NCBI GenBank assembly: GCA_017745595.1
Contig: WMBV01000013.1
Location: 1 to 64,000 of the forward strand
DNA length: 64,000 nt
Direction of reading: 5' to 3'
From: Bordetella petrii
GTDB taxonomy: Bacteria > Pseudomonadota > Gammaproteobacteria > Burkholderiales > Burkholderiaceae_B
The notes under the pieces are model-generated. The model saw nothing but the letters and a program-made list of their open reading frames with translations, made no database searches and was not told the origin of the DNA. Position 1 is the first letter of the stretch. Every line of letters starts with the position of its first letter. The position numbers and the translations under genes were made by a program. Positions 57,656 to 64,000 of this stretch are shown in pieces.

Positions 57656-59143
57656 ATGTTGGTGAACCTCGGCAAGCTGCTGGATGAAAACCAGCCGGCG
57701 GATGCTGTCGCAATTATCGATTGCCTGGATTTCGAGCACCCTCGGGCCTATACCCATGGCGACATCGACCGGCTTGCCGACGCGTGCGCGCGCGGGCTGC
57801 TCGCGCAAGGGTTGACGCGCGGCGATACCGTCGCGCTGATGAGCCTGAACCGCGCAGAATACGTCATTGCCTATCTGGCGATCATGCGCGCCGGCCTGGT
57901 GGCTGTGCCCGTCAACTACAAGCTGGCCGGCGATACGCTGGCCTTGATCCTGGCCGATTGCCAGGCCAAGCTGGTATTTGTCGATGAAGCGCGCCAGGCC
58001 CTGCTGCCGCCCGGCATGCCGGCGCAGCGGCTCGACGGCCCCGCCTGGGATGCCTTCCTGGACCCCGGGCCGTTCACCCCCGTGACGCCCGACGACGCCG
58101 CGTGCGCCATGGTCCTATACACGTCGGGTTCTACGGGGCGGCCCAAGGGCGTGCAGCTGTCGCACCAGGGCCAGTTGTGGACCCTGCGCTCGCGCCTTGC
58201 CACGCGCGCCTCGTTCCTGGACGAGCGCTTCATCGTGGCCGCGCCGCTGTTCCATATGAACGCGCTGGCCTCCGTCAAGTTCGCCTTGGCGGGCCATGCC
58301 AGTATTGTGCTGCTGCCGCAGTTCGATGCGCGACAGTTCATCCGGGCCATCGGGCGCCATGGCGTTACCTGGGTGACGTCGGTGCCCACCATGATGGCCA
58401 TGGTCGTCAAGGAGCAAGACGCGCTGCGCGCCATCGATACGTCGCGGGTCCATTATGTGCGGATGGGGTCGGCGGCGGCATCGGCCAAGTTGTACCAGAC
58501 CGTGAAAGAGGCATTTCCGAACGCTTCGCTGGCCGGCGGCTATGGCACGACCGAGGCGGGGCCCATCGTTTTCGGGCCGGTGCCGGGCCATGCTCTGCCG
58601 TCCGATGGGGGGCTAGGCTGGCCGCTGCCCGGGGTAGAGGTCCGCCTGGTCGATGACCAGGGCTGCGACACCCAGGAAGGCGAACTCTGGATGCGGACAC
58701 CGGCCAATATGCTGGGCTACCTGAACCTGCCGGAAAAGACGGCCGAAGTCCTGACCGCCGACAGCTGGTACAAATCGGGCGACGTGTTCCGGCGCAATAC
58801 CGACGGGTGCTACTACTTCGTGGGCCGGGTCGACGACATGTTCAATTGCGGCGGCGAAAATATCTACCCCGGCGAGGTCGAGCAAGTCATTGCCAGAATC
58901 CCAGAAGTGATGCAGGCCTGCGTGATCCCCGTGCGCGACGAGCTCAAAGGGCATAAGCCGGTTGCCTTCGTGGTGCGGCACACCGGCGCCACGCTGACCG
59001 AACAACAGGTCAAGGATTTCGTGCTTGCCAGCGCGCCAGCCTACCAGCACCCCAGGCGCGTATATTTCGTCGATACGCTGCCGCTGGCGGCCACCAATAA
59101 GATCGACCGCAGGGCGCTTCTGCAGATAGCCGAGAGCGCCTGA
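57656..59143 (+). CDS. AMP-dependent acyl-CoA synthetase/ligase
   Basis: This 495-residue ANL-family enzyme activates a carboxylic acid with ATP and CoA. It has the phosphate loop MVLYTSGSTGRPKGVQLSHQG (about 157-177), the A5 motif AGGYGTTEAGPIV and the hinge/A8 region YKSGDVFRRNTDGCYYFVGRVDDMFNCGGENIYPGEVE. The catalytic lysine lies in ATNKIDRRALLQ near the C-terminus. Length suits short or aromatic acid ligases (about 490-520). It is the last gene of the VOC-MDR-thioesterase-ligase operon and is followed by a good terminator at 59150-59174. The acid substrate cannot be assigned from sequence alone. Confidence 0.9.
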   Translation: MLVNLGKLLDENQPADAVAIIDCLDFEHPRAYTHGDIDRLADACARGLLAQGLTRGDTVALMSLNRAEYVIAYLAIMRAGLVAVPVNYKLAGDTLALILADCQAKLVFVDEARQALLPPGMPAQRLDGPAWDAFLDPGPFTPVTPDDAACAMVLYTSGSTGRPKGVQLSHQGQLWTLRSRLATRASFLDERFIVAAPLFHMNALASVKFALAGHASIVLLPQFDARQFIRAIGRHGVTWVTSVPTMMAMVVKEQDALRAIDTSRVHYVRMGSAAASAKLYQTVKEAFPNASLAGGYGTTEAGPIVFGPVPGHALPSDGGLGWPLPGVEVRLVDDQGCDTQEGELWMRTPANMLGYLNLPEKTAEVLTADSWYKSGDVFRRNTDGCYYFVGRVDDMFNCGGENIYPGEVEQVIARIPEVMQACVIPVRDELKGHKPVAFVVRHTGATLTEQQVKDFVLASAPAYQHPRRVYFVDTLPLAATNKIDRRALLQIAESA

Positions 59144-59149
59144 CCGAAA

Positions 59150-59174
59150 AGCAGCCCGCCGGCTGCTTTTTTTT
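59150..59174 (+). terminator. intrinsic terminator after the acyl-CoA ligase operon
   Basis: A 7-bp stem AGCAGCC / GGCTGCT with a 4-nt loop is followed by a run of eight to nine T residues, starting 7 bp after the ligase stop. Confidence 0.88.
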
Positions 59175-59354
59175 CGGCCCGGCTCGGCGTTTGGCGGGGT
59201 GACACGGCCTGGCGCCGTATGGGTATGAAATTTCTTGTGCTAGGGCAGGGTCGGAAATTTATGCTCTAAGACCGCGCGTCGCAGGAAAAGATCGCGCCAT
59301 TTTTCCACGGGTCAGCGCGTAGCATGGGTAGGTTACTTCATAGAGGCTTGGCCG

Positions 59355-59903
59355 ATGCTTACCAATACCCGTGTGCCGACCCGGCGCGATCGAATTCCGG
59401 CGCTTCCACGCTGGGTGGGGACAATACAGCACGCCATCGATCATGCGCCGCCCGAGCGGCTGCCCCAGGCGGTGGCCGAGATCTTGCAGGCCGACGTAAC
59501 CCTGGGGGAACTGCTGGACCAAGAACAGCGGCAGGGATGTGCCGACCATTACGCGCGTCATGTGCTGTACAGCCATCCCATGGGCCTGTTCACGGTCGTT
59601 GCCCTGGTCTGGCGGGCGGGCCAGCATTCCCCCATCCACGGGCATTACACCTGGTGCGCGTACAAGGTGCTGGCAGGCGAAATGCAGGAAGAGCATTTCG
59701 CCTGGGACAGGCAGACGGACTGCGCGCGCTACCAGGGCAAGATCAGCAAGTTGCCGGGAGAAACCGCTGCCGGCCATGCCGGCCTGGACCAGATACACCG
59801 GCTGGGCAATGCCGGGATGGACACTGCCATTTCGGTGCATGTGTACGGGGTCGGAGGCGCGCGCGTGGCGACCCACGTCAACCGCATTGTGACGGCAGCC
59901 TAG
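59355..59903 (+). CDS. cysteine dioxygenase-type cupin (thiol dioxygenase)
   Basis: This 182-residue iron enzyme of the cysteine dioxygenase family oxidises cysteine (or a related thiol such as 3-mercaptopropionate) to the sulfinate. The iron-binding histidines are seen in SPIHGHYTWCAYKVLAGEMQEEHF (H-x-H) and ISVHVYG near the C-terminus. Length is typical of bacterial forms (about 180-200). The ATG at 59355 lies about 90 bp after an A/T-rich stretch likely to contain a promoter. It is convergent (49-bp gap) with an Lrp/AsnC-type regulator, which may respond to cysteine. Whether the preferred thiol is cysteine or 3-mercaptopropionate is not decided. Confidence 0.85.
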   Translation: MLTNTRVPTRRDRIPALPRWVGTIQHAIDHAPPERLPQAVAEILQADVTLGELLDQEQRQGCADHYARHVLYSHPMGLFTVVALVWRAGQHSPIHGHYTWCAYKVLAGEMQEEHFAWDRQTDCARYQGKISKLPGETAAGHAGLDQIHRLGNAGMDTAISVHVYGVGGARVATHVNRIVTAA

Positions 59904-59952
59904 CAGGATGGCGAACTGTGGCCGCGCCCGGCCCCGGAGGCGTCACGGCGGG

Positions 59953-60414
59953 TCAGTCGCTGTAGCTGACGGGCAGGGCGGTGGTGTACTTGATCTGCTC
60001 CATGGCGAACGAAGAACTGACGTCATGCAGGTCGGCGATGCTGATCAGTTTCTTGTAGACACTATCGTAGGTGCCGATATCGGGCACCACCACCCGGATT
60101 AGATAATCGACGTCTCCGCTCATGCGGTAGAACTCGATGACTTCCGGGATATCCGCCACGTGCCTGGCAAACTTGTTCAGCCAGCTTTGCGAATGCTGGT
60201 TGGTCCGCACCGAAATGAATACCGTGACGCCGACATTCAACTTTGTCGGGTCGCATAGCGCCACCTGTTTGCGGATGATGCCCAGCTCTTTCAGTTTCTG
60301 GACGCGGCGCCAGCATGGCGTCGTGGACAGGCTGACCTTGTCTGCAATGGCCTGTATGGGCGTTTCAGCGTTGTCTTGCAGGATAGAAATGATCTGTCGG
60401 TCAATGGCATCCAT
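59953..60414 (-). CDS. Lrp/AsnC-family transcriptional regulator
   Basis: This 153-residue regulator has an N-terminal helix-turn-helix (DRQIISILQDNAETPIQAIADKVSLSTTPCWRRVQKLKELGIIR) and a C-terminal RAM ligand-binding/oligomerisation domain ending SSFAMEQIKYTTALPVS. The overall pattern, including TPCWRRVQKL and the SSFAMEQIKYTT tail, resembles DecR-like cysteine-responsive regulators as well as other Lrp proteins. I prefer the ATG at 60414 (MDAIDRQII); a TTG at 60426 is also in frame. It faces the thiol dioxygenase gene and is divergent from the Bug receptor gene across a 298-bp A/T-rich region, and so could control either. Confidence 0.9.
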   Translation of the reverse strand: MDAIDRQIISILQDNAETPIQAIADKVSLSTTPCWRRVQKLKELGIIRKQVALCDPTKLNVGVTVFISVRTNQHSQSWLNKFARHVADIPEVIEFYRMSGDVDYLIRVVVPDIGTYDSVYKKLISIADLHDVSSSFAMEQIKYTTALPVSYSD

Positions 60415-60712
60415 GGTCGTTACCAAGGGCTTGGATGGTTATCCTTCGCCGAATAAGGGGAGGGCCGAGAAGAGCATGGTATCGCGCCATGTTGCCACAT
60501 TGATTAAGTAATAACCCTATAACTCCGCGATATATAAAAAAATATTCTATTCTTGCGGCTTTCCGCCGGAAGTGAAGCAACATTATTCTTATGTGGGTAA
60601 CGCATAATTGGATCTGTGCGTTCATCGCCGCGCCGGCCGACGAGGGCCGGGCGATGCCAATCCATGTACGGCCACACTCATCGATACGCACTAACCACAA
60701 CAGGGGAACTCC
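60415..60712. promoter_or_regulatory. A/T-rich divergent control region between lrp-type regulator and Bug receptor
   Basis: There is no gene. The stretch around 60505-60600 is far richer in A and T than the genome around it (e.g. cgatatataaaaaaatattc, 60523-60542). This is typical of a promoter/Lrp-binding zone, since Lrp proteins prefer A/T-rich, flexible DNA. No exact operator could be assigned. Confidence 0.55.
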
Positions 60713-61705
60713 ATGCAGGTATGCAATAACATGAGCCGGGCTATCGGCCTGGCGGGCGCAGCGCTCTTTGTGATGGCCACCGGCGCCGTGGCGCAGGACA
60801 CCGTCGCCTATCCGTCCAAGCCGGTCACCATGATTGTTTCTTTCCCTCCGGGAGGCAGTTCGGACTTTTTCACACGCCTGGTGGCTAATGGACTCAGCAA
60901 GAAATGGGGGCAGTCCGTGGTGGTCGAGAACCGGCCCGGAGCGGGTGGCAACATCGGCGCCCAGCTGGCCTCGCGGGCCGCACCCGACGGCTATACGCTG
61001 TATATGAGTTCGATCAACACGCACGGTATCAACCCTGGCCTGTACAAGAACCTGGGCTTCGATCCCATCAAGGACTTCGCGCCGGTCTCGAAAATCGCCA
61101 CGGTGGCCAACGTGCTGGTCGTGAACCCGGCCCTGCCGGTCAAGTCGGTTTCCGAGCTTCTGGCTTACTTCCGCAGTCATCCCGACAAAGCGTTTTATGC
61201 CAGCCCCGGCGCCGGCACCTCGCCGCATCTGTCTTCTGAACTTTTCAAGCGGATGACGGACACCAACATCACGCACGTTGCCTACAAGGGTAGCAACGCG
61301 GCACTGCTGGACGTGATGTCGGGCATGGTGCCGATGGCCATCGACAACCTGCCCGCCGCTATCGCGCACATCAAGGCCGGCAAGCTGCGCGCCCTGGCCG
61401 TGACCTCGCCGGAACGCTCGCCGGAGCTTCCCGACGTGCCCACCATGATTGAAAGCGGGGTAAAGGACTACACCGTGACCTCGTGGTGGGGCTTGTACAC
61501 CCGGGCGGGCACCCCGCCGGATATAGTCGCCAAGATCAATCGCGACGTGGTTGAACTGCTGAACGAGCCGGAAACCAAGCAGACCATCGCCCAGCAAGGG
61601 GCCATGGCCGCGCCGTCCACGCCCGACGAACTTGGACAGCTCGCGGCTTCCGAGATCAGCCGCTGGGGCAAGGTCATCGACGACGCGAACATCACGATCG
61701 AATAG
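60713..61705 (+). CDS. Bug-family tripartite tricarboxylate transporter receptor
   Basis: This 330-residue periplasmic solute receptor has a signal peptide (GLAGAALFVMATGAVAQD, cleaved near AVAQ). The Bug hallmarks are present: YPSKPVTMIVSFPPGGSSDFFTRLVA, VENRPGAGGNIGAQLASRAAPDGYTL, VVNPALPVKSVSELLAY and a C-terminal WGKVIDDANITIE. Bug proteins bind carboxylates or amides and are extremely numerous in Bordetella and relatives, many as orphans without a TctAB permease, as here. A ribosome site (CAGGGGAA) supports the ATG at 60713; an alternative at 60731 (MSRAIGLAG) is possible. Confidence 0.93.
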   Translation: MQVCNNMSRAIGLAGAALFVMATGAVAQDTVAYPSKPVTMIVSFPPGGSSDFFTRLVANGLSKKWGQSVVVENRPGAGGNIGAQLASRAAPDGYTLYMSSINTHGINPGLYKNLGFDPIKDFAPVSKIATVANVLVVNPALPVKSVSELLAYFRSHPDKAFYASPGAGTSPHLSSELFKRMTDTNITHVAYKGSNAALLDVMSGMVPMAIDNLPAAIAHIKAGKLRALAVTSPERSPELPDVPTMIESGVKDYTVTSWWGLYTRAGTPPDIVAKINRDVVELLNEPETKQTIAQQGAMAAPSTPDELGQLAASEISRWGKVIDDANITIE

Positions 61706-61706
61706 G

Positions 61707-61738
61707 CCCGCGCGCCGGGCCGGCCAGCCGGCGCGGGG
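61707..61738. terminator. possible bidirectional hairpin between Bug and DUF3141 genes
   Basis: A very GC-rich imperfect inverted repeat (CCCGCGCGCCGG ... CCGGCGCGGGG) lies between the two convergent stop codons. There is no T-run, so it may stabilise or terminate transcripts only weakly. Confidence 0.35.
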
Positions 61739-61751
61739 CAGTGGGCGTCTT

Positions 61752-64000
61752 TTATTTGCCGGTGCGCGCGGCGGCCGTCGCGCGACGCCGCGGCCCGGCC
61801 TTGCGGGCCGCCGCCGGCTTGGCCGCGCGCTTGTCTTGGCTCCGGTCCTGGCCCGTGGCGGCCCGGGCCGGTTTCGGCGCTTTGGCCGTTTTAGCCGCCT
61901 TGCCGGCCGTCGGTTTTTTCTCGCGCGCCAGCGCGCGCTGCGCCGCGCTTCGGAAGATCTGCTCCATTTCTTCCAGGCAGGCGCGGGCGCGTTCGCTCAG
62001 CGGTCCGGTGGCTTCGAGTACATGGCGCATGGTGCCGAACGCGTCGCGGATGTCGGCGGCCGAGGCGTGGTCCAGGAGCTTCGGCATGGCTTGCCGCGCG
62101 GCCTGGCCGTCGAGCCGCATCATCAGCGCCTGGTCGCGCGCCACGTTCTTGAATTCCTGCAGGGCCAGGCCGGAATCGGCATCGGCGCGCATCTTGCGCA
62201 GCATGGCGAAGCTGCGCTCGTCGATGCTGCCTTCCGCGCCGGACACATACAGCAGCATGCGCATGGCGGCTTCGCGCACGCCGCCCTGGTCCATCAGGGC
62301 GCGCAGCTCGTCGGCGCGGCCCGCCATGAAATGGCGGTGCTCGGGCGACACGCCCGGATGCTTGCGCGGCGCGTCGGTCTTGGCGCCCAGGCCGGCCCAG
62401 TCTTGCACCAGCGGCGAGCCGTAGACATTCATGAACAACTGCTCGCTGGCGGCATCGCGCAGTTCTTGCCACATGTTCAGGCCGGCCTCGATGGTGTCCG
62501 ACGCCATGCGCTCGAGTACGGCATAAGGGTTGTCCGGCGCGACCGGCTGGCGGTGCAGGCGCGCCTGGGCGGCCGCCTGGGCCACCGGCGCCACCCAGGG
62601 GTTGCGGTCCGAGATCAGCTCATAGGGCAGGCGCAGCGGATGCATGCGCTGCAGCCACTCGGCCGATTGGGGCGTGACGGCGGCGCGTATCCAGGGCTGC
62701 AAGAAGCTGCGGTACAGGCCCAGATTGATGTCGGAAATGCGGGCCACCGCGGCGAAGCGCCGGTCGTCGTCTTCGCGGCGCTCCACGATGGCGCGCACGT
62801 CGTCGACCTTGCGCCGCGCGAATGACAGCACGTAATCGCCCGGGGCCAGATCGGCGTTGAGCGTGTCGGGCGTCTTGTCGGCGATCTCGGCCTGGTAGAT
62901 GCCGGCGGGCAGCACGTCGATCAGGTCGATATTGGCGGTGAATTCCTGGTGTTCCTTGCGGGCCACGCTGCCCGACACGAAGATGCCCAGGTGGCCGATG
63001 CTTTCGTGGACCGCGTAGACAATGGTCTGGTTGTGCGCCACCACTTCGGCGTCGTCCTGGTACAGGTCGGGAATCCAGCCCAGCGCCTGCGGCGGCGGCG
63101 TGATGTTGTCGCCTTTCGAACAGAACACGATGATGGGCGAGCGGATGTTGCGCAGGTCGATGCGGATGCCGTCAGAGGTGACCAGGCCGGCCGTGGCCAG
63201 CCGGTTGCCGATGAACAGGTTGTCGACGATGTACTGGATTTCCGGGGCGTTCAGGAACACGTGGCCGCCCCACCATTTTTCGAAGCCCAGATAGCGCGAC
63301 GCTTCGGTGTCGACCTTGGAATACAGGTTGTATTGCTTGCTCCAGAGCGTATTGGCGGGATTCAGGTTCTCGAAATTCTGCACCAGCCAGGCACCGTCGA
63401 AACGGCCGTTGCCCAGGTCGCTGGCCAGTTCGGTCAGCCAGCTGCCGCCGGTCAGGCCGCCGCTGTAGCGCATGGGGTTCATGCCGCGCCAGCCCGCCCA
63501 GTACGACAGTGGGGCGCCCGCCACGATAATGGGGCCGAACAGCTCGGGCCGCATGGCGGCGGTCATCATGATCTGCCAGCCGGCCTGGCAATTGCCCACC
63601 ACCACCGGCTTGCCCTCGGATTCAGGGTGCAGGGCAATGATTTCTTCCAGGAAGCGCGCCTCGGCGCGCATCACGTCTTCGACCGTTTGCGTGGAGGTGG
63701 GCTGCGGCAGGAACGACGCAAAATAGCAGGGATGCCCGGCCCGCACCGCGACGCCGATCTCGCTTTCGGGCTTGAAGCCGCCGATGCCCGGCCCATGGCC
63801 GGCACGCGGATCCACCACCAGGAAGGGGCGCTTCTGCGGGTCGACCTCGACGCCGGCGGGCGGCAGGATGCGCAGCAGCCCGTAATTGACCGGCCGTTCG
63901 AATTCCCGGCCATCCAGCACGAGCTCGGACTTCATGCTGAGCACATTGGGCGCGCGCTTGGCCATGTGGCTGTGGTACTGGTTGCCGCGCTGGCGCATTA
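61752..64000 (-). CDS. DUF3141 family protein, PHA-synthase-like (partial, 5' end beyond window)
   Basis: The visible 748 or more residues form an alpha/beta-hydrolase-like protein resembling DUF3141/poly-3-hydroxyalkanoate synthase relatives. Numbered from the first visible methionine (63998): VVVGNCQAGWQIMM carries a cysteine at 137 in the nucleophile-elbow position; FCSKGDNITPPPQ has an aspartate at 297; ESIGHLGIF has a histidine at 336. This is the same Cys-Asp-His order as in PhaC. A mostly helical C-terminal half follows. The last about 55 residues are a Lys/Ala/Pro/Arg-rich tail (EKKPTAGKAAKTAKAPKPAR...) similar to histone H1 or the PhaF phasin tail, which may bind DNA. The gene runs off the right edge. 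Confidence 0.8.
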   Translation of the reverse strand, partial: MRQRGNQYHSHMAKRAPNVLSMKSELVLDGREFERPVNYGLLRILPPAGVEVDPQKRPFLVVDPRAGHGPGIGGFKPESEIGVAVRAGHPCYFASFLPQPTSTQTVEDVMRAEARFLEEIIALHPESEGKPVVVGNCQAGWQIMMTAAMRPELFGPIIVAGAPLSYWAGWRGMNPMRYSGGLTGGSWLTELASDLGNGRFDGAWLVQNFENLNPANTLWSKQYNLYSKVDTEASRYLGFEKWWGGHVFLNAPEIQYIVDNLFIGNRLATAGLVTSDGIRIDLRNIRSPIIVFCSKGDNITPPPQALGWIPDLYQDDAEVVAHNQTIVYAVHESIGHLGIFVSGSVARKEHQEFTANIDLIDVLPAGIYQAEIADKTPDTLNADLAPGDYVLSFARRKVDDVRAIVERREDDDRRFAAVARISDINLGLYRSFLQPWIRAAVTPQSAEWLQRMHPLRLPYELISDRNPWVAPVAQAAAQARLHRQPVAPDNPYAVLERMASDTIEAGLNMWQELRDAASEQLFMNVYGSPLVQDWAGLGAKTDAPRKHPGVSPEHRHFMAGRADELRALMDQGGVREAAMRMLLYVSGAEGSIDERSFAMLRKMRADADSGLALQEFKNVARDQALMMRLDGQAARQAMPKLLDHASAADIRDAFGTMRHVLEATGPLSERARACLEEMEQIFRSAAQRALAREKKPTAGKAAKTAKAPKPARAATGQDRSQDKRAAKPAAARKAGPRRRATAAARTGK

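Overview
The window is high-GC DNA from a betaproteobacterium, most likely an Alcaligenaceae member of the Bordetella/Achromobacter type. The reasons are Bug-type (tripartite tricarboxylate) solute receptors, the miaB-phoH-ybeY-corC-lnt and queA-tgt-yajC-secD-secF gene orders, the tkt-gap-pgk glycolytic block, and an assimilatory nitrate operon beside a fused cysG. The assignment is inferred from gene content and was not tested by a database search. Almost all of the window is chromosomal housekeeping or metabolism. No prophage, plasmid, CRISPR array or intact insertion sequence was seen.

Layout: 1-2405 holds the truncated tail of a Bug receptor, a fumarylacetoacetate-hydrolase-family enzyme, a methyltransferase and three tRNAs (Ala-Glu-Asp) on the minus strand. 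2710-8255 is the miaB-phoH-ybeY-corC-lnt cluster (minus). 8431-10738 holds a PAP2 phosphatase, a solute-binding-like protein with no signal peptide, and an IclR regulator. 10992-18880 is a divergent ABC importer (binding protein, ATPase, two permeases) joined to hydantoinase/oxoprolinase subunits HyuA and HyuB. 19033-24691 is queA-tgt-yajC-secD-secF (minus). 24856-28447 holds a penicillin-binding carboxypeptidase, upp and cysG. 28783-37411 is a complete nitrate assimilation operon: nitrate ABC importer, NirBD and NasA. 37597-45389 holds envelope and stress proteins, ubiD, a lytic transglycosylase and an aminotransferase. 45499-49464 is maeB, a patatin phospholipase and an orphan barstar. 49699-54887 is rsmE, tkt, gap and pgk. 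55286-59143 is an uncharacterised four-gene CoA-linked catabolic operon. 59355-64000 holds a cysteine dioxygenase, an Lrp-type regulator, a Bug receptor and a partial DUF3141 (PHA-synthase-like) gene.

The most interesting signals are not classical genes. (1) A family of about 30-bp palindromes built on GGTGTCTGAC...GTCAGACACC recurs at seven places. They usually come as oppositely oriented pairs starting about 61 bp apart, almost always at gene 3' ends, like a REP/BIME element. (2) One such pair lies inside the 5' end of the nitrate reductase gene and appears to be translated. (3) The nitrate operon has a near-consensus sigma-54 promoter at 28732-28746, with two NtrC-like enhancer sites 33 bp apart upstream of it, which fits nitrogen control. 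(4) The IclR/ABC-hydantoinase intergenic region holds four TTCC-N7-GGAA boxes in two pairs, each pair with 21-bp spacing. (5) The DUF3141 protein keeps a Cys-Asp-His set like PHA synthase and has a histone-H1-like Lys/Ala/Pro tail.

Functional links: CysG makes the siroheme needed by NirB, encoded next to it. NasA reduces nitrate imported by the ABC system and NirBD reduces the nitrite to ammonium. SecD, SecF and YajC assist Sec export. QueA and Tgt make queuosine, which is placed in tRNAs such as the Asp tRNA (GTC anticodon) encoded here.
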